A stretch of 64,000 bases of DNA from Bacteroidota bacterium (GCA_006218065.1 VBWE01000008.1:51869-115868); one strand, 5' to 3'; shown: positions 26,423 through 35,989, counted from the stretch's first letter. Made by a program: numbers and translations. The notes: generated by a model from the letters alone, not told the origin.

Positions 26423-29398
26423 TCAGCTCGCCGGTACGAAAATTTCCACCTTGGTTCCCGCGGCAATTCCGTTCTCATCCACCAGGTCGGTGATGCTGAG
26501 CGAAAGATTCGATCCCTGCAGCCGGTTGATGATCTCCAGCCTGTCCTGGGTAATGCGCATGCCCATCGATTTATGATCTTTTTTCCTGGAAAGCTGCCGG
26601 ATCTCCCGTGCTTTCGCGCGACCGATACCGTTATCGATCACCTGGCAAACGAGGATGTCGCCTTTCAGGTGAATCGCGATCTTCAGCCGCCCGCCCGATC
26701 CTTTGGGCATCAGCCCGTGCAGGATGGCGTTTTCACAATAGGGCTGCAGCAGCATGGTGGGAATTTCAAAATAGTCGATGTCCACATCTTTCCCGATCTC
26801 GATTTCGTAATCGAATTTTCCCTCGAAGCGCAGCGACTCCAGGTCGAGATACAGGCGAAGCGCATCCAGTTCTTCACTGATAGTAACCGAAGGTTTTTCG
26901 GAATTGTAAAGAATCATCCGGATCAGCCGCGCAAATTTATTCAGGTATTTTCCCGCCTCCGGCGAATTGTTGTTCAAAATAAAATGCTGGATGGAATTGA
27001 GCGAGTTGAAAACGAAATGCGGGTTCATTTGCGCGCGAAGCGCTTTCAGCTGGTTGATCGCGATTTCCACTTTCGTCTGCGCTTCGCGGCGTTCGCGGAT
27101 GCGGATGTTGCGGATGCGGATGCGGATGGTGGTGAACAGGGCTATGGTGGCGATGCTTAGCAGGATAAGCCAGAACGAAATGCGTTTCCAGAACGGTGTG
27201 GCGATGGTGAATGTGAAACTCGCCGGCTCTTCGTTCCAGATTCCTTCGCTGTTGCAGCTTTTTACTTTGAAGGTGAACGTTCCCGGGGGAAGGTTGGAGT
27301 AGGTGCGCACGATATCCGGCGTTTCGGGCGACCAGTCTTTTTCAAAACCTTCGAGAATATGTTTGTAACGTACTTTGTGCGGATTGGATAAACTGATGCC
27401 GATATAATCGAACGAAATATTATTCTCGTCCCAGGCGAGTTTAACATTGTCCGGCAGGATCGTATCGTTGTAAAATAAACGCATGCCGGTAATATTGGTT
27501 TTCGGTTTAACCGTATCCGGCTGCCAGGCCGCTGCGTCGAAACGGATCAGGCCGTTCACCGTTCCGAACCAGAGTATGCCGTCGCGTTCGCGGAAAACGC
27601 CGCTCGAATTGCACTCCACGCCGGTGAATCCTTCTTCTTTCCCGTATTGTGAAAAATGTTTTTTCCCGTTTTCCAGGTAACCTTCCAGGTCGAATTTGCT
27701 GATGCCCTGGTTGGTGCCGATCCACAGGTCGCGGTTATTGCGGTCGAGCACCATCGAATACACGAGGTTCGATGAAAGGCCGTCGTTTTCGCTCAGCTGA
27801 TCGATGATTTTTCCTTTGGAATAAATATAAACACCGTCGAGCGACCCGAAAAAAAGAAGCCCGGCGTGATTGCTTTCCAGGGCGAGATAGGTATCGTTTT
27901 TCAGCCCGAGCCGCGATTCCATGCGCTCCAGTTTCTCCTGCTCCAGTTTGTACACGCCACCGAGATACGTGCCTGCCCAGATATTGCCTTCTGCATCTTC
28001 GGTGATGGTATAGATGCCGAGATTCTGGCCTTGCTGCGGAATAGGGTAGCTGGTAAACCGGTCATTTCCTTTATATAAAGCGAGCATATTGTTGCCGCCG
28101 ATCCACAATCTTTTTTTGCTGTCGATAAAAGCGATGATCGCGGAATCGCTTGAGAAGCCTTCTTTTTTTCCGAAGACGGTAAACGATGTTCCGTTGAAAC
28201 GGCACAGGCCGTTGTTGGTTCCCACCCAGATCATGCCGTCCGCATCTTCAGTTACGCAATTCGCCTGGTTGTTCGGGAGCCCGTTGCTGCGGTTGTAGCT
28301 TTTGAAAATCTTCCCGTCGTACACGTAAACGCCGCCGGTCGTGGTTCCCACCCAAAGATTGTTTTTACTGTCGCGCGTGATCTGGTATATGAATGTATTG
28401 TTCAATCCGTCATGCACGCCGAAAGAGGAGAATCCTGTTCCGCGGAAACGGAAAAGCCCGGAGAACGTTCCCAGCCAGAGGTTGCCGCTGAAATCTTCAT
28501 ACAGACTTTGCACATTACGGCCGTTTTCATCGCGTGAAGGTTTGTAAAAAGAGAAATGTTTTCCGTCATAACTGTAAAGTCCGTCTTCCGCACCGATCCA
28601 GGTAATCCCCCGGCTGTCGGTGAGCATGGCATTTACAGCAGGCATATTGAGGCTCGGTGGTGTGATGAGTAAGCTAAACCCGCGCTCGTTTTTTAAATAA
28701 ACACCGTCGCCGGTGCCGAGCAGGATATTTCCTTCCTTATCCTGGGCAATGGCCGTCACACTGTTGTTCAGGATCGTACTCACGGGGAAATATTCGAACC
28801 GCTGCCCGTCAAATGAATAAACGCCTGAGCTTGTCCCGATCCAGATCAGCTGCGACCGTTTATCTTCATATAAACAGAGAATCTGTTCGTGAACGAGTCC
28901 CTGCGTTTTGCCGTAGGTGCGGAATTCTCGCCCGTCCCAGCGAACCAGTCCTTTGTTGGTGGCGATCCAGATGGTTTTGAACCGATCAGTGATCATCCGG
29001 TTCACGTTGTCATCCGGCAAACCGTTCGTGTGATTGTAAAGCAGGATATTTTTTCCGTCGATGACATTGATTCCCTTGATGGTTCCCACCCACAAACGTC
29101 CTTTCGCATCTTCGGTAACGGCATTCACCAGGTGATTGGCCAGCCCGTTGCGCGGCGAATAGTTCACGAATTTTCTTCCGTCGTAACGGCTCAGTCCGCC
29201 GTAACCGCCTGTCCAGAGGTAACCGCTGCTGTCCTGGTAAATGGTCAGCACCTGCACGAAAGGAAGTCCGGCGTCGGCAGAAAAATTGCGAAAATGATAG
29301 GACTGCGAAATGCCCGGAAACGCATACAGGCAGGATAGAAAAAACAGGAACTGCCGTAAAGCAAAAAAATACGGAACGTGCGTCACCTTGCTCATCAC
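26423..29398 (-). CDS. Propeller-type sensor histidine kinase (LytS-like)
   Basis: A 991-residue membrane sensor. A signal-like N-terminus ends with FPGISQS. About 600 residues of two-component-regulator propeller repeats follow (recurring GLPxxxVxxxxxDxxGxxWxGTxxGL, visible as GYLWTGGYGGLSRYDG, GRLWVGTIKGINVIDG, NNLWVGTTTGGVYVYDG). Then come a Y_Y_Y-type domain (YKHILEGFEKDWSPE ... NLPPGTFTFKVKS), one membrane helix (FWLILLSIATIALFTTI) and a His-kinase module with the phospho-acceptor His in MNPHFVFNSLNSIQHF and an ATP-binding DNGIGRAKA. It senses an extracytoplasmic ligand, unknown here, and pairs with the LytTR regulator at 25440. Confidence 0.93.
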   Translation of the reverse strand: MMSKVTHVPYFFALRQFLFFLSCLYAFPGISQSYHFRNFSADAGLPFVQVLTIYQDSSGYLWTGGYGGLSRYDGRKFVNYSPRNGLANHLVNAVTEDAKGRLWVGTIKGINVIDGKNILLYNHTNGLPDDNVNRMITDRFKTIWIATNKGLVRWDGREFRTYGKTQGLVHEQILCLYEDKRSQLIWIGTSSGVYSFDGQRFEYFPVSTILNNSVTAIAQDKEGNILLGTGDGVYLKNERGFSLLITPPSLNMPAVNAMLTDSRGITWIGAEDGLYSYDGKHFSFYKPSRDENGRNVQSLYEDFSGNLWLGTFSGLFRFRGTGFSSFGVHDGLNNTFIYQITRDSKNNLWVGTTTGGVYVYDGKIFKSYNRSNGLPNNQANCVTEDADGMIWVGTNNGLCRFNGTSFTVFGKKEGFSSDSAIIAFIDSKKRLWIGGNNMLALYKGNDRFTSYPIPQQGQNLGIYTITEDAEGNIWAGTYLGGVYKLEQEKLERMESRLGLKNDTYLALESNHAGLLFFGSLDGVYIYSKGKIIDQLSENDGLSSNLVYSMVLDRNNRDLWIGTNQGISKFDLEGYLENGKKHFSQYGKEEGFTGVECNSSGVFRERDGILWFGTVNGLIRFDAAAWQPDTVKPKTNITGMRLFYNDTILPDNVKLAWDENNISFDYIGISLSNPHKVRYKHILEGFEKDWSPETPDIVRTYSNLPPGTFTFKVKSCNSEGIWNEEPASFTFTIATPFWKRISFWLILLSIATIALFTTIRIRIRNIRIRERREAQTKVEIAINQLKALRAQMNPHFVFNSLNSIQHFILNNNSPEAGKYLNKFARLIRMILYNSEKPSVTISEELDALRLYLDLESLRFEGKFDYEIEIGKDVDIDYFEIPTMLLQPYCENAILHGLMPKGSGGRLKIAIHLKGDILVCQVIDNGIGRAKAREIRQLSRKKDHKSMGMRITQDRLEIINRLQGSNLSLSITDLVDENGIAAGTKVEIFVPAS

Positions 29399-29493
29399 TT
29401 AACCAAATGTAGGAGTTAAGATTTATACGGAGCAGGGAAGTATTAGTTTTTTAGAAAACGGGGGAACGGTTTCCTGTGCTGACGGAAAATGAA

Positions 29494-29649
29494 ACCGCCG
29501 CAAAAATTTCGTCTGTTAGGCAGCGACGATCATTTGCGGCGGTATTCGAACGGATAACCTGTCTATTCTGAGTCGGTTGTTTTTACAACCTGGATTTCCT
29601 TACCGGAAACCGGGGGCGCTGGCCAACATCCCCATGCAACCAGCGCCCC
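29494..29649. other. Cluster of three hairpins upstream of the sensor kinase
   Basis: Stems ACCGCCGCAAA/TTTGCGGCGGT (29494-29504/29533-29543, with inner TCGTC/GACGA), GGTTGT/ACAACC (29575-29590) and a perfect 10-bp GGGGCGCTGG/CCAGCGCCCC (29613-29622/29640-29649) lie 95-250 bp upstream of the minus-strand kinase gene. They could belong to its leader RNA or mark the end of an unknown transcript. No T-run follows any stem. Confidence 0.5.
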
Positions 29650-30102
29650 ACGGTTCAATCGCATGATTAATTTACCAATACATCACAAATGTATTTTCCG
29701 GCTGCCGCTGCAACAAATCAAATTCGGGGCAGATTATACATCTCCAAACACGGATTTTCAATCCCGGGATTGTATGAAATCCAGTAATGACGGGCACCCT
29801 CCCGGTATCAAAAGCAACATATCCAGCCTGAAAAACGATTTTTACATTATTATACATGTCCAAAACATAAATTTTGCCTCTCTCATCGGCATCAGGAACG
29901 CTTTTCGTTGAACAAAAACAGTTAACTTTAATGTAAATGATTACCGTGAAAAATAAATATGAAAAGCCTTACTTCTCTTTGCTGTATTGCTTTTTGTACG
30001 GGAAGAAAAGAAATCTGCCCGGCATTTTTCCCGGTAATGAATCCAAAATTCCGGCTTTCGTTTTGCCCGGGTCCCTGGTATTAAAATTCTTGAATATTTA
30101 AC
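29650..30102. other. Non-coding gap, nothing recognised
   Basis: About 450 bp, more AT-rich than the genes, between the hairpin cluster and the second paralog gene. Short open frames exist on both strands but have no homology I recognise and poor composition. It presumably contains the promoter of the gene at 30103. Confidence 0.5.
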
Positions 30103-31650
30103 ATGTCCAACCGTTCTTCCGACCAGCTTTTCCGATTGATCAAATCGCTGACCAAGCAGGAAAAAAGGCATTTCAAAATATTCGCTTCACGGCATACGCT
30201 GGGCGACCAGAATAATTATGTGCTGCTTTTCGATGAGCTGGACGACCTGAAAGAATACGATGAAGCGGCCCTGCTCAAAAAATTCCGGAAAGAAGCCTTC
30301 ACCAATAATTTCAGCATTACCAAAAGCCGTTTGTACGATACCGTCCTGCGCAGCCTGGATGTGTATCATCACAACAGTTCGGTAGATGCGCAATTGTGGA
30401 AGGATCTGCACTGCGCGGAAATTCTTTATAAGAAAACGCTCTACGATCAGTGCGCCAAAATTTTATCGAGCGCCAAAAAACTGGCCCGCAAATTCGAAAA
30501 GCATGCGGTGATCGAAGAGATTCACCAGATGGAAAAAGACCTGCTGGAGAAAGACAATTATTCCGGGCTCACCGAAACGGGTGTGATGGAACTCCAGCAG
30601 GACGACGAACTGATCGCCGACAAGATCCGCGTGTTCAACGATTTCTGGAATATCAAAACACGGCTTTTCATGCTGCTCAACAAACGCGGGAAAGTGCGGA
30701 ACCAGGAAGAGCTTTCCGATTTCAAGAAAATAATCGACAATACGCTGCTCCGCGAAGAAAGCAGCCGGCTCAGCGTAAATGCGCGTTACCTGTTCAGTCA
30801 TATTTACAGCGCGTATTATTTCGGCATCGGCGATTACGAGGAATGTTACGTTCACCTGCAAAGCAATGTTACGCTGGTTGAGTCGCACGCGATCCTTTTC
30901 CGCGAACGTCCGAACGTCCAGTTTTCGCTGCTCACCAATATCATTTACGTGGGCAGCCAGCTGAAACGGTATTACGATGTTTTCACCAACCTCGGGAAAC
31001 TGCGCAGGCTGCGGGCTGAGCTCGATACGGCGAAAAACGAGGACATGGAGATCAAACTGTTTTCCAGCGTGCTCAGCCTCGAGATCACGCTGTACAACAA
31101 TACCGGCGATTTTGAAAAAGCGATCGCGCTGATTCCGGAAATAGAAGAAGGACTGGAAAAGTTCGCCGGCAGGTTAAGCAAACTGCGCGAAGCGTATTTT
31201 TTCTTCAATGTTGCTTCCGCGTATTTCGGTTCAGCGAAATATTCGCAGGCGCTGAAATGGATCAACCGTTTGCTGAACGACAGCGGCATTGCGGAGAACG
31301 AATACATTCACTGCATGGGGCAGATATTCAACCTCATCATCCACATCGAGCTGAAGAATAACGACCTGCTGGCCTACACCGTGAAATCGACGCACCGTTA
31401 TCTCAAACTGCGGAACCGCGCGTATAAATTCGAAACGGTTTTCCTGCAGTTCACCGAAAAAATCGTGAAAGCGCCGGAAGCGGAAAATCTCAAATCCTAT
31501 TATAAAGACCTGATGACCGAATTGCACGAACTGGAAAAAGATCCGTTCGAACGCTCGGCATTCGAGTACTTTAATTTTATCGCCTGGGTGGAAAGCAAGC
31601 TGGAAAAGCGATCGTTCAAGGAGATTGTGGAAAAGCAAGCGAAAGCGTAA
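30103..31650 (+). CDS. Helical-repeat protein, paralog 2 of 3
   Basis: A 515-residue soluble protein without signal peptide, the same length as the paralog at 611-2158. Its N-terminal block reads LFRLIKSLTKQEKRHFKIFA, then NYVLLFDELDDLKEYDEAAL and LYDTVLRSLDVYHHNSS. The segments EILYKKTLYDQCAKILSSAKKL and YSQALKWINRLLNDS (TPR-like), and the C-terminal FNFIAWVESKLEKRS, align with the other two copies. Function unknown. It stands alone after a 700 bp non-coding gap and converges on thiL. Confidence 0.8.
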   Translation: MSNRSSDQLFRLIKSLTKQEKRHFKIFASRHTLGDQNNYVLLFDELDDLKEYDEAALLKKFRKEAFTNNFSITKSRLYDTVLRSLDVYHHNSSVDAQLWKDLHCAEILYKKTLYDQCAKILSSAKKLARKFEKHAVIEEIHQMEKDLLEKDNYSGLTETGVMELQQDDELIADKIRVFNDFWNIKTRLFMLLNKRGKVRNQEELSDFKKIIDNTLLREESSRLSVNARYLFSHIYSAYYFGIGDYEECYVHLQSNVTLVESHAILFRERPNVQFSLLTNIIYVGSQLKRYYDVFTNLGKLRRLRAELDTAKNEDMEIKLFSSVLSLEITLYNNTGDFEKAIALIPEIEEGLEKFAGRLSKLREAYFFFNVASAYFGSAKYSQALKWINRLLNDSGIAENEYIHCMGQIFNLIIHIELKNNDLLAYTVKSTHRYLKLRNRAYKFETVFLQFTEKIVKAPEAENLKSYYKDLMTELHELEKDPFERSAFEYFNFIAWVESKLEKRSFKEIVEKQAKA

Positions 31651-31660
31651 ACGGATTTTG

Positions 31661-31704
31661 GATTGCCGATTTTATATATATAGAAAAATCGCAAATCGGC
31701 AATC
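31661..31704. repeat. Inverted repeat between paralog 2 and thiL
   Basis: Perfect 12-bp arms GATTGCCGATTT / AAATCGGCAATC around a TATATATATA-containing loop, with further ATCGCAAATCGG words outside. The words GATTGCCGATTTGCGATTT also occur at 16822-16841. It probably forms a shared transcript end for the convergent genes. Confidence 0.7.
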
Positions 31705-31735
31705 GCAAATCGGAGTAAAGACTCCCGTTTAAAAC

Positions 31736-32776
31736 TCACTTGAAAGCGTTCCACCCCTGCGCGGTGATCGGGTGCTGCGTGCCGTCGCGCGTTACCAGGT
31801 TCACGCCGCTGGCTTTGTCGGTGATATGGCCAATTACGCTGATGTCCAGGCTGTTTTTGATCTTTTCGTAATCGCTCATGGCAATCGTGAACAGCAGTTC
31901 GTAGTCCTCGCCGCCGTTGAGCATGCAGGTCGTCGGATCGAGATTGAACTCGTGCGCTTTATCGGAACTCGACGGATCGATCGGTAATTTTTCATCGTAA
32001 ATCGTGCAACCTTTTTCCGACTGCGTGCAGAGGTGCATGATCTCGGAAGCCAGCCCGTCGGAAATATCGATCATGCTCGTAGGTTTAATGCCGAGTTCGG
32101 CAAACAGCTGGATAATATCCGTACGCGGATCGGGTTTCAGTTGTCGTTCCAGGATATAATCGTTTCCTTCCAGGTCGGGCTGTGCGCCGGGGTGTGCAAC
32201 GAATACCTGTTTTTCGCGCTCGAGCAAAAGCAGGCCGAGGTATGCCGAGCCGAGATCACCGCTCACGCAGAGCAAATCTTTTTCCTGCGCACCGCTGCGA
32301 TACACCACGTTCTCTTTTTTCGCTTCGCCGATGACGGTGATCGAAATCGTGAGCCCGGTTTTGGAAGAAGATGTATCTCCGCCAACCACATCGACATTGT
32401 ATTTCCGGCAGGCGAGGTAAATGCCTTCATAAAGTTCTTCGATGGCTTCGAGCGAAAAACGGCTCGATGCGCCGAACGAAACGAGCATCTGCTTTGCCGT
32501 ACCGTTCATGGCGCAGATATCGGAAATATTGACTGCGGCAGCTTTATAACCGAGATGTTTCAGCGGAACGTACGCGAGATCGAAATGCACACCTTCGAGC
32601 AGCATGTCGGTAGAAACCAGGAGAACATTCCCGTCGCCTTTATCGATCACGGCCGCATCGTCGCCCACGCCTTTCAGCGAAGAAGTATGTTTTAATTCGA
32701 TGGAAGAAGTGAGGTGCCGGATCAGTCCGAATTCGCCGAGACTGCTGAGTTCCGTGCGTGTTTTGTTTTCGAGCAT
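31736..32776 (-). CDS. thiL: Thiamine-monophosphate kinase
   Basis: Phosphorylates thiamine monophosphate to thiamine pyrophosphate in the cytoplasm. The start at 32776 (MLENKTRTELSSLGEFGLI) matches family N-termini; the frame is open to 32860. Motifs: GVGDDAAVID (Mg2+/ATP site), STDMLLEGVHFDL, AVNISDICAMNG, VVGGDTSSSKTGL, MIDISDGLASEI and LNGGEDYELLF. At 346 residues the length is normal. A TACCTTTG box ends 4 nt before the start codon, so the message may be leaderless. The start faces a divergent secreted-protein gene. Confidence 0.95.
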   Translation of the reverse strand: MLENKTRTELSSLGEFGLIRHLTSSIELKHTSSLKGVGDDAAVIDKGDGNVLLVSTDMLLEGVHFDLAYVPLKHLGYKAAAVNISDICAMNGTAKQMLVSFGASSRFSLEAIEELYEGIYLACRKYNVDVVGGDTSSSKTGLTISITVIGEAKKENVVYRSGAQEKDLLCVSGDLGSAYLGLLLLEREKQVFVAHPGAQPDLEGNDYILERQLKPDPRTDIIQLFAELGIKPTSMIDISDGLASEIMHLCTQSEKGCTIYDEKLPIDPSSSDKAHEFNLDPTTCMLNGGEDYELLFTIAMSDYEKIKNSLDISVIGHITDKASGVNLVTRDGTQHPITAQGWNAFK

Positions 32777-32780
32777 GGTG

Positions 32781-32788
32781 CAAAGGTA
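32781..32788 (-). promoter_or_regulatory. Putative -7 promoter box of thiL
   Basis: The minus strand reads TACCTTTG, an exact TAnnTTTG match, with four bases between the box and the ATG. Transcription would then begin at or next to the start codon. The upstream box is weak (TTTC). Confidence 0.5.
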
Positions 32789-32823
32789 ATCATCTGCGGC
32801 ATGATGAAATCGTTTCCCGGGGC

Positions 32824-32856
32824 TTTGAAAAGGCGGCACGCAAAAGCCTAACTTTG
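32824..32856 (+). promoter_or_regulatory. Promoter of the secreted protein at 32872
   Basis: TTTG at 32824-32827 and TAACTTTG at 32849-32856, spaced 21 bp, fit the Bacteroidota primary sigma factor consensus. The predicted transcript start leaves a leader of about 10 nt. Confidence 0.6.
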
Positions 32857-32871
32857 TCAAAACAAAATCCC

Positions 32872-33819
32872 ATGAAAAAAATTACCCTTTGGACGATCGC
32901 TCTTTTTGCAGGAGTTTCTGCACATACGCAGACAGTTCCCAATGCCGGTTTTGAAAACTGGTCGAACAATACGGAGAGCAGCACGACCTACCTGAATCCG
33001 CAGAGTTGGATTACGATAGATGTGGTCACTTCTTTTTTTAACGACCTCTTCGGCAGTCCCAATCTTTCTTCCGCCGCCGTAAGCCGTGTCAGCAGCGCGC
33101 ATTCCGGGAATTATGCCGTACGGATGGGCGTCTCAACAAACACGGCGGGCGATACGGTAAGCGGTGCGGTTTTTTCCACGCCCACGGCGCTCTCTTTGGT
33201 AGATGCGGTGTTCGGTGGACAGGCAATGGGTTACCCGTTCACCTTTCGTCCCGCAGCATTGACAGGATATTATACGCTGACCAGTCTCGGCGGCGACCAG
33301 GCCGGTTTCCAGGTACTCATGACCAAATGGAACTCATCAACATCATCACGCGATACGATTGCTGATGTGATGATGTATGTAAATGCGGCTTCGAACTGGA
33401 CTTTGTTTTCCGTTCCGCTCACGTACCAGTTGAACGCCTATCCCGATACGATGCTGATTGTCGCAGGTGTTTACGGCATTGCCGATATTTACCATATCGG
33501 TACACAGTTTACGATCGACGACCTGCTGTTCACCGGCACAGTGCCGATCGGCGTGGAAGAGCAGGGACAAGCAGCGGCAAACGTTTCGGTTTTCCCCAAC
33601 CCGTTCCGCGAATCGGCGACTTTCCGCGTTTCAGATGCGGAGCTGAAAAACGCCCGGCTCGAAATATTCGACGTGCTTGGGAATAAGGTCCGCGTAATAA
33701 ATAACCTTTCCGGGAATTCCTTTACCATCGACCAGGAAGGCTTGGGCAGCGGCGTTTATTTCTACCAGCTCATCAGCGAAGAAGCGGGAATCGCTTCGGG
33801 GAAGCTGGTGGTGGAGTAA
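32872..33819 (+). CDS. Secreted T9SS type A protein, GFENW family (paralog)
   Basis: The start at 32872 yields a signal peptide (MKKITLWTIALFAGVSAHTQ). The mature part begins VPNAGFENWSNNTES and includes GNYAVRMGVSTN, FRPAALTGYYTLTSLGG and VLMTKWNSSTSSRDTIA, each with a counterpart in the protein at 15910-16803. The T9SS type A domain closes the protein (VSVFPNPFRESATFRV ... EIFDVLGNKVRVINN ... GVYFYQLISEE). 315 residues. A carbohydrate-binding or PCMD-like role is inferred from fold signatures only. Confidence 0.8.
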   Translation: MKKITLWTIALFAGVSAHTQTVPNAGFENWSNNTESSTTYLNPQSWITIDVVTSFFNDLFGSPNLSSAAVSRVSSAHSGNYAVRMGVSTNTAGDTVSGAVFSTPTALSLVDAVFGGQAMGYPFTFRPAALTGYYTLTSLGGDQAGFQVLMTKWNSSTSSRDTIADVMMYVNAASNWTLFSVPLTYQLNAYPDTMLIVAGVYGIADIYHIGTQFTIDDLLFTGTVPIGVEEQGQAAANVSVFPNPFRESATFRVSDAELKNARLEIFDVLGNKVRVINNLSGNSFTIDQEGLGSGVYFYQLISEEAGIASGKLVVE

Positions 33820-34050
33820 CTATTCCCGCCGGCTGCATCGCTGTAACCAAGGCGGAAGCAGAGGAACTTTTCCAGCTACTGCTGCGGTCGGAATACCCAT
33901 CGAAATCCGGCCCCGAAAATCGAAGAAACGGCACTGGTTATTGCTTGCCGAATTCCTTCGTTGTCAATACTTTAAAGGAAACGCTCCCCGGCGTCGGTTA
34001 CCCGGCCAATTTTACCGGGAACATCAACACCTCAAAACTTGTTAATATCA
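33820..34050. other. Non-coding gap, nothing recognised
   Basis: About 230 bp upstream of the suf promoter. No convincing reading frame or strong hairpin was seen. Confidence 0.5.
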
Positions 34051-34081
34051 TTGCACGACTACCTAAAAATAGGTACTTTTG
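34051..34081 (+). promoter_or_regulatory. Promoter of the suf operon
   Basis: TTG at 34051-34053 and TACTTTTG at 34074-34081 (exact TAnnTTTG) are spaced 20 bp, with an AT-rich spacer. Transcription would begin around 34087, directly at the operator palindrome. Confidence 0.65.
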
Positions 34082-34087
34082 CACTGT

Positions 34088-34106
34088 ATTTAGATTTAGT
34101 CTAAAT
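34088..34106 (+). promoter_or_regulatory. Inverted-repeat operator at the suf transcription start
   Basis: ATTTAGA-TTTAG-TCTAAAT is a perfect 7-bp inverted repeat with a 5-bp spacer, placed just downstream of the -7 box and 31 bp before sufA. The spacing and TTAG/CTAA words resemble operators of DtxR/IdeR-type iron repressors more than the E. coli Fur box. The identity of the regulator is inference. Confidence 0.6.
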
Positions 34107-34137
34107 AAGTTTTCACAATTAAAAGGCTGATAATCAA

Positions 34138-34464
34138 ATGATAACAGTCACAGAAAATGCCAAAGAACGGGCAATTCGCCTCATGAAGGAAGAAAACCGC
34201 CCGGCAGACGCCTTTATAAGAGTAGGCGTTGACAGCGGCGGATGTTCCGGCCTGTCGTACAAACTCGAATTCGATAACCAGGTGCGTGAAGGCGACCAGG
34301 TTTTTGAAGACAAGGGAATCAAGATCGTGGTTGACCGCAAAAGTTTCCTTTACCTCGTCGGGACCGAGCTCGATTATACGGGCGGACTCAACGGGAAAGG
34401 ATTTGTGTTCAACAATCCGAACGCTTCCCGGAGCTGCGGCTGCGGGGAAAGTTTTTCAGTTTAA
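34138..34464 (+). CDS. sufA: A-type iron-sulfur carrier (SufA/IscA family)
   Basis: Carries or delivers Fe-S clusters from the SUF scaffold to targets. The 108-residue protein has the three conserved cysteines: Cys36 in DSGGCSGLSY and Cys100/Cys102 in SCGCGESFSV. It is the first gene of the suf run, behind a promoter with an inverted-repeat operator, and is followed after 64 bp by sufB. Confidence 0.95.
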   Translation: MITVTENAKERAIRLMKEENRPADAFIRVGVDSGGCSGLSYKLEFDNQVREGDQVFEDKGIKIVVDRKSFLYLVGTELDYTGGLNGKGFVFNNPNASRSCGCGESFSV

Positions 34465-34528
34465 AGTCTCATGTTTTAATTCCGGTTGAACATTAAACTT
34501 TAAACACGAAACCGGGAACTTTAAAAAA

Positions 34529-35989
34529 ATGGCCGAGCAAAACGACATACTCGAAGAGTTCACCAACAGCGAATACAAGTACGGATTCGTTTCGGATATC
34601 GATACGGAATTCGCGCCGGCTGGTTTGAGTGAGGATATCGTCCGTTTTATTTCTGCGAAGAAAAACGAACCGGGATGGATGCTCGAGTATCGTCTCAAGG
34701 CTTTCCGTCACTGGCTCACCATGACCGAGCCGAAACACTGGCCGCACCTGCATTACCCGGTGATCAATTTCCAGGCGATCAGCTACTACGCGGCGCCGAA
34801 AAAGAAACCGCAGGTGAACAGCATGGACGAAGTGGATCCCGAATTGCGGAAAACCTTCGAAAAACTGGGCATCTCGCTCGAAGAACAGAAACGCCTCGTC
34901 GGTATGGAATCGCGGGTTGCCGTGGATGCGGTGATCGACAGCGTAAGTGTAAAGACCACGTTCAAGGAAGTGCTCGCCGAAAAAGGAATTATTTTCTGTT
35001 CGTTCAGCGAAGCCGTACAGGAACATCCCGAACTGGTGAAAAAATACATGAGCTCGGTAGTGCCGTACACGGATAATTTTTACGCCGCGCTCAATTCGGC
35101 CGTTTTCAGCGACGGTTCGTTCTGCTACATTCCGAAAGGCGTGCGCTGCCCGATGGAACTCAGTACGTATTTCCGCATCAACTCGGCAGGGACCGGCCAG
35201 TTCGAACGGACGCTGATCATCGCGGACGAAGGCGCTTACGTGAGCTACCTGGAAGGCTGCACCGCTCCGCAGCGTGATGAAAACCAGCTTCACGCCGCCG
35301 TAGTGGAAATCGTTGCGCATAAAAATGCCGAAGTGAAATACTCCACCGTGCAGAACTGGTATCCCGGCGATAAAAACGGCAAAGGCGGCATTTACAATTT
35401 CGTGACCAAGCGCGGCATCTGCCTCGAAGAGAACGCAAAAATTTCGTGGACGCAGGTGGAAACCGGCTCGGCGATCACCTGGAAATATCCTTCGGTCATC
35501 CTGAAAGGCGATAATTCCGTCGGCGAGTTTTATTCCGTGGCCGTTACCAACAACATGCAGCAGGCCGATACGGGAACGAAAATGATCCACCTCGGCAAAA
35601 ACACGCGCAGCACCATCGTGTCGAAAGGCATTTCGGCGGGCCGCAGCCAGAACAGCTACCGCGGACTGGTACGTGTGGCGAAAGGTGCGCATCATGCACG
35701 GAATTTTTCGCAGTGCGATTCACTGCTGATGGGCGATACATGCGGAGCGCATACGTTCCCGTATATCGAGATCAACAATAAAAGCGCCATCGTGGAACAC
35801 GAAGCCACCACCTCGAAAATCGGGGAGGACCAGATTTTCTACTGCAAACAGCGCGGCATCGACACCGAAAAAGCGATCGGCCTGATCGTGAACGGCTACT
35901 GCCGCGAAGTACTCAACCAGCTTCCGATGGAATTCGCCGTCGAAGCACAAAAACTGCTGAGCGTTTCCCTCGAAGGAAGCGTGGGATAA
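34529..35989 (+). CDS. sufB: Fe-S cluster assembly scaffold SufB
   Basis: Core of the SufBC2D scaffold on which clusters are built. At 486 residues it has the normal length. The N-terminal region ([19 protein letters not shown]) leads into the right-handed beta-helix core ([54 protein letters not shown]), and the C-terminus includes [30 protein letters not shown] and the final [15 protein letters not shown]. It is separated from sufC by 115 bp containing two palindromes. Confidence 0.97.
   Translation: MAEQNDILEEFTNSEYKYGFVSDIDTEFAPAGLSEDIVRFISAKKNEPGWMLEYRLKAFRHWLTMTEPKHWPHLHYPVINFQAISYYAAPKKKPQVNSMDEVDPELRKTFEKLGISLEEQKRLVGMESRVAVDAVIDSVSVKTTFKEVLAEKGIIFCSFSEAVQEHPELVKKYMSSVVPYTDNFYAALNSAVFSDGSFCYIPKGVRCPMELSTYFRINSAGTGQFERTLIIADEGAYVSYLEGCTAPQRDENQLHAAVVEIVAHKNAEVKYSTVQNWYPGDKNGKGGIYNFVTKRGICLEENAKISWTQVETGSAITWKYPSVILKGDNSVGEFYSVAVTNNMQQADTGTKMIHLGKNTRSTIVSKGISAGRSQNSYRGLVRVAKGAHHARNFSQCDSLLMGDTCGAHTFPYIEINNKSAIVEHEATTSKIGEDQIFYCKQRGIDTEKAIGLIVNGYCREVLNQLPMEFAVEAQKLLSVSLEGSVG

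Noticed and set aside
29663..29911. 82-codon plus-strand frame in the 700 bp gap before the second paralog
   Set aside because: No signal, domain, promoter box or consistent codon use; AT-rich sequence gives such frames by chance.
33945..34130. 61-codon frame upstream of sufA
   Set aside because: It runs across the suf promoter and operator, so it is very unlikely to be translated.
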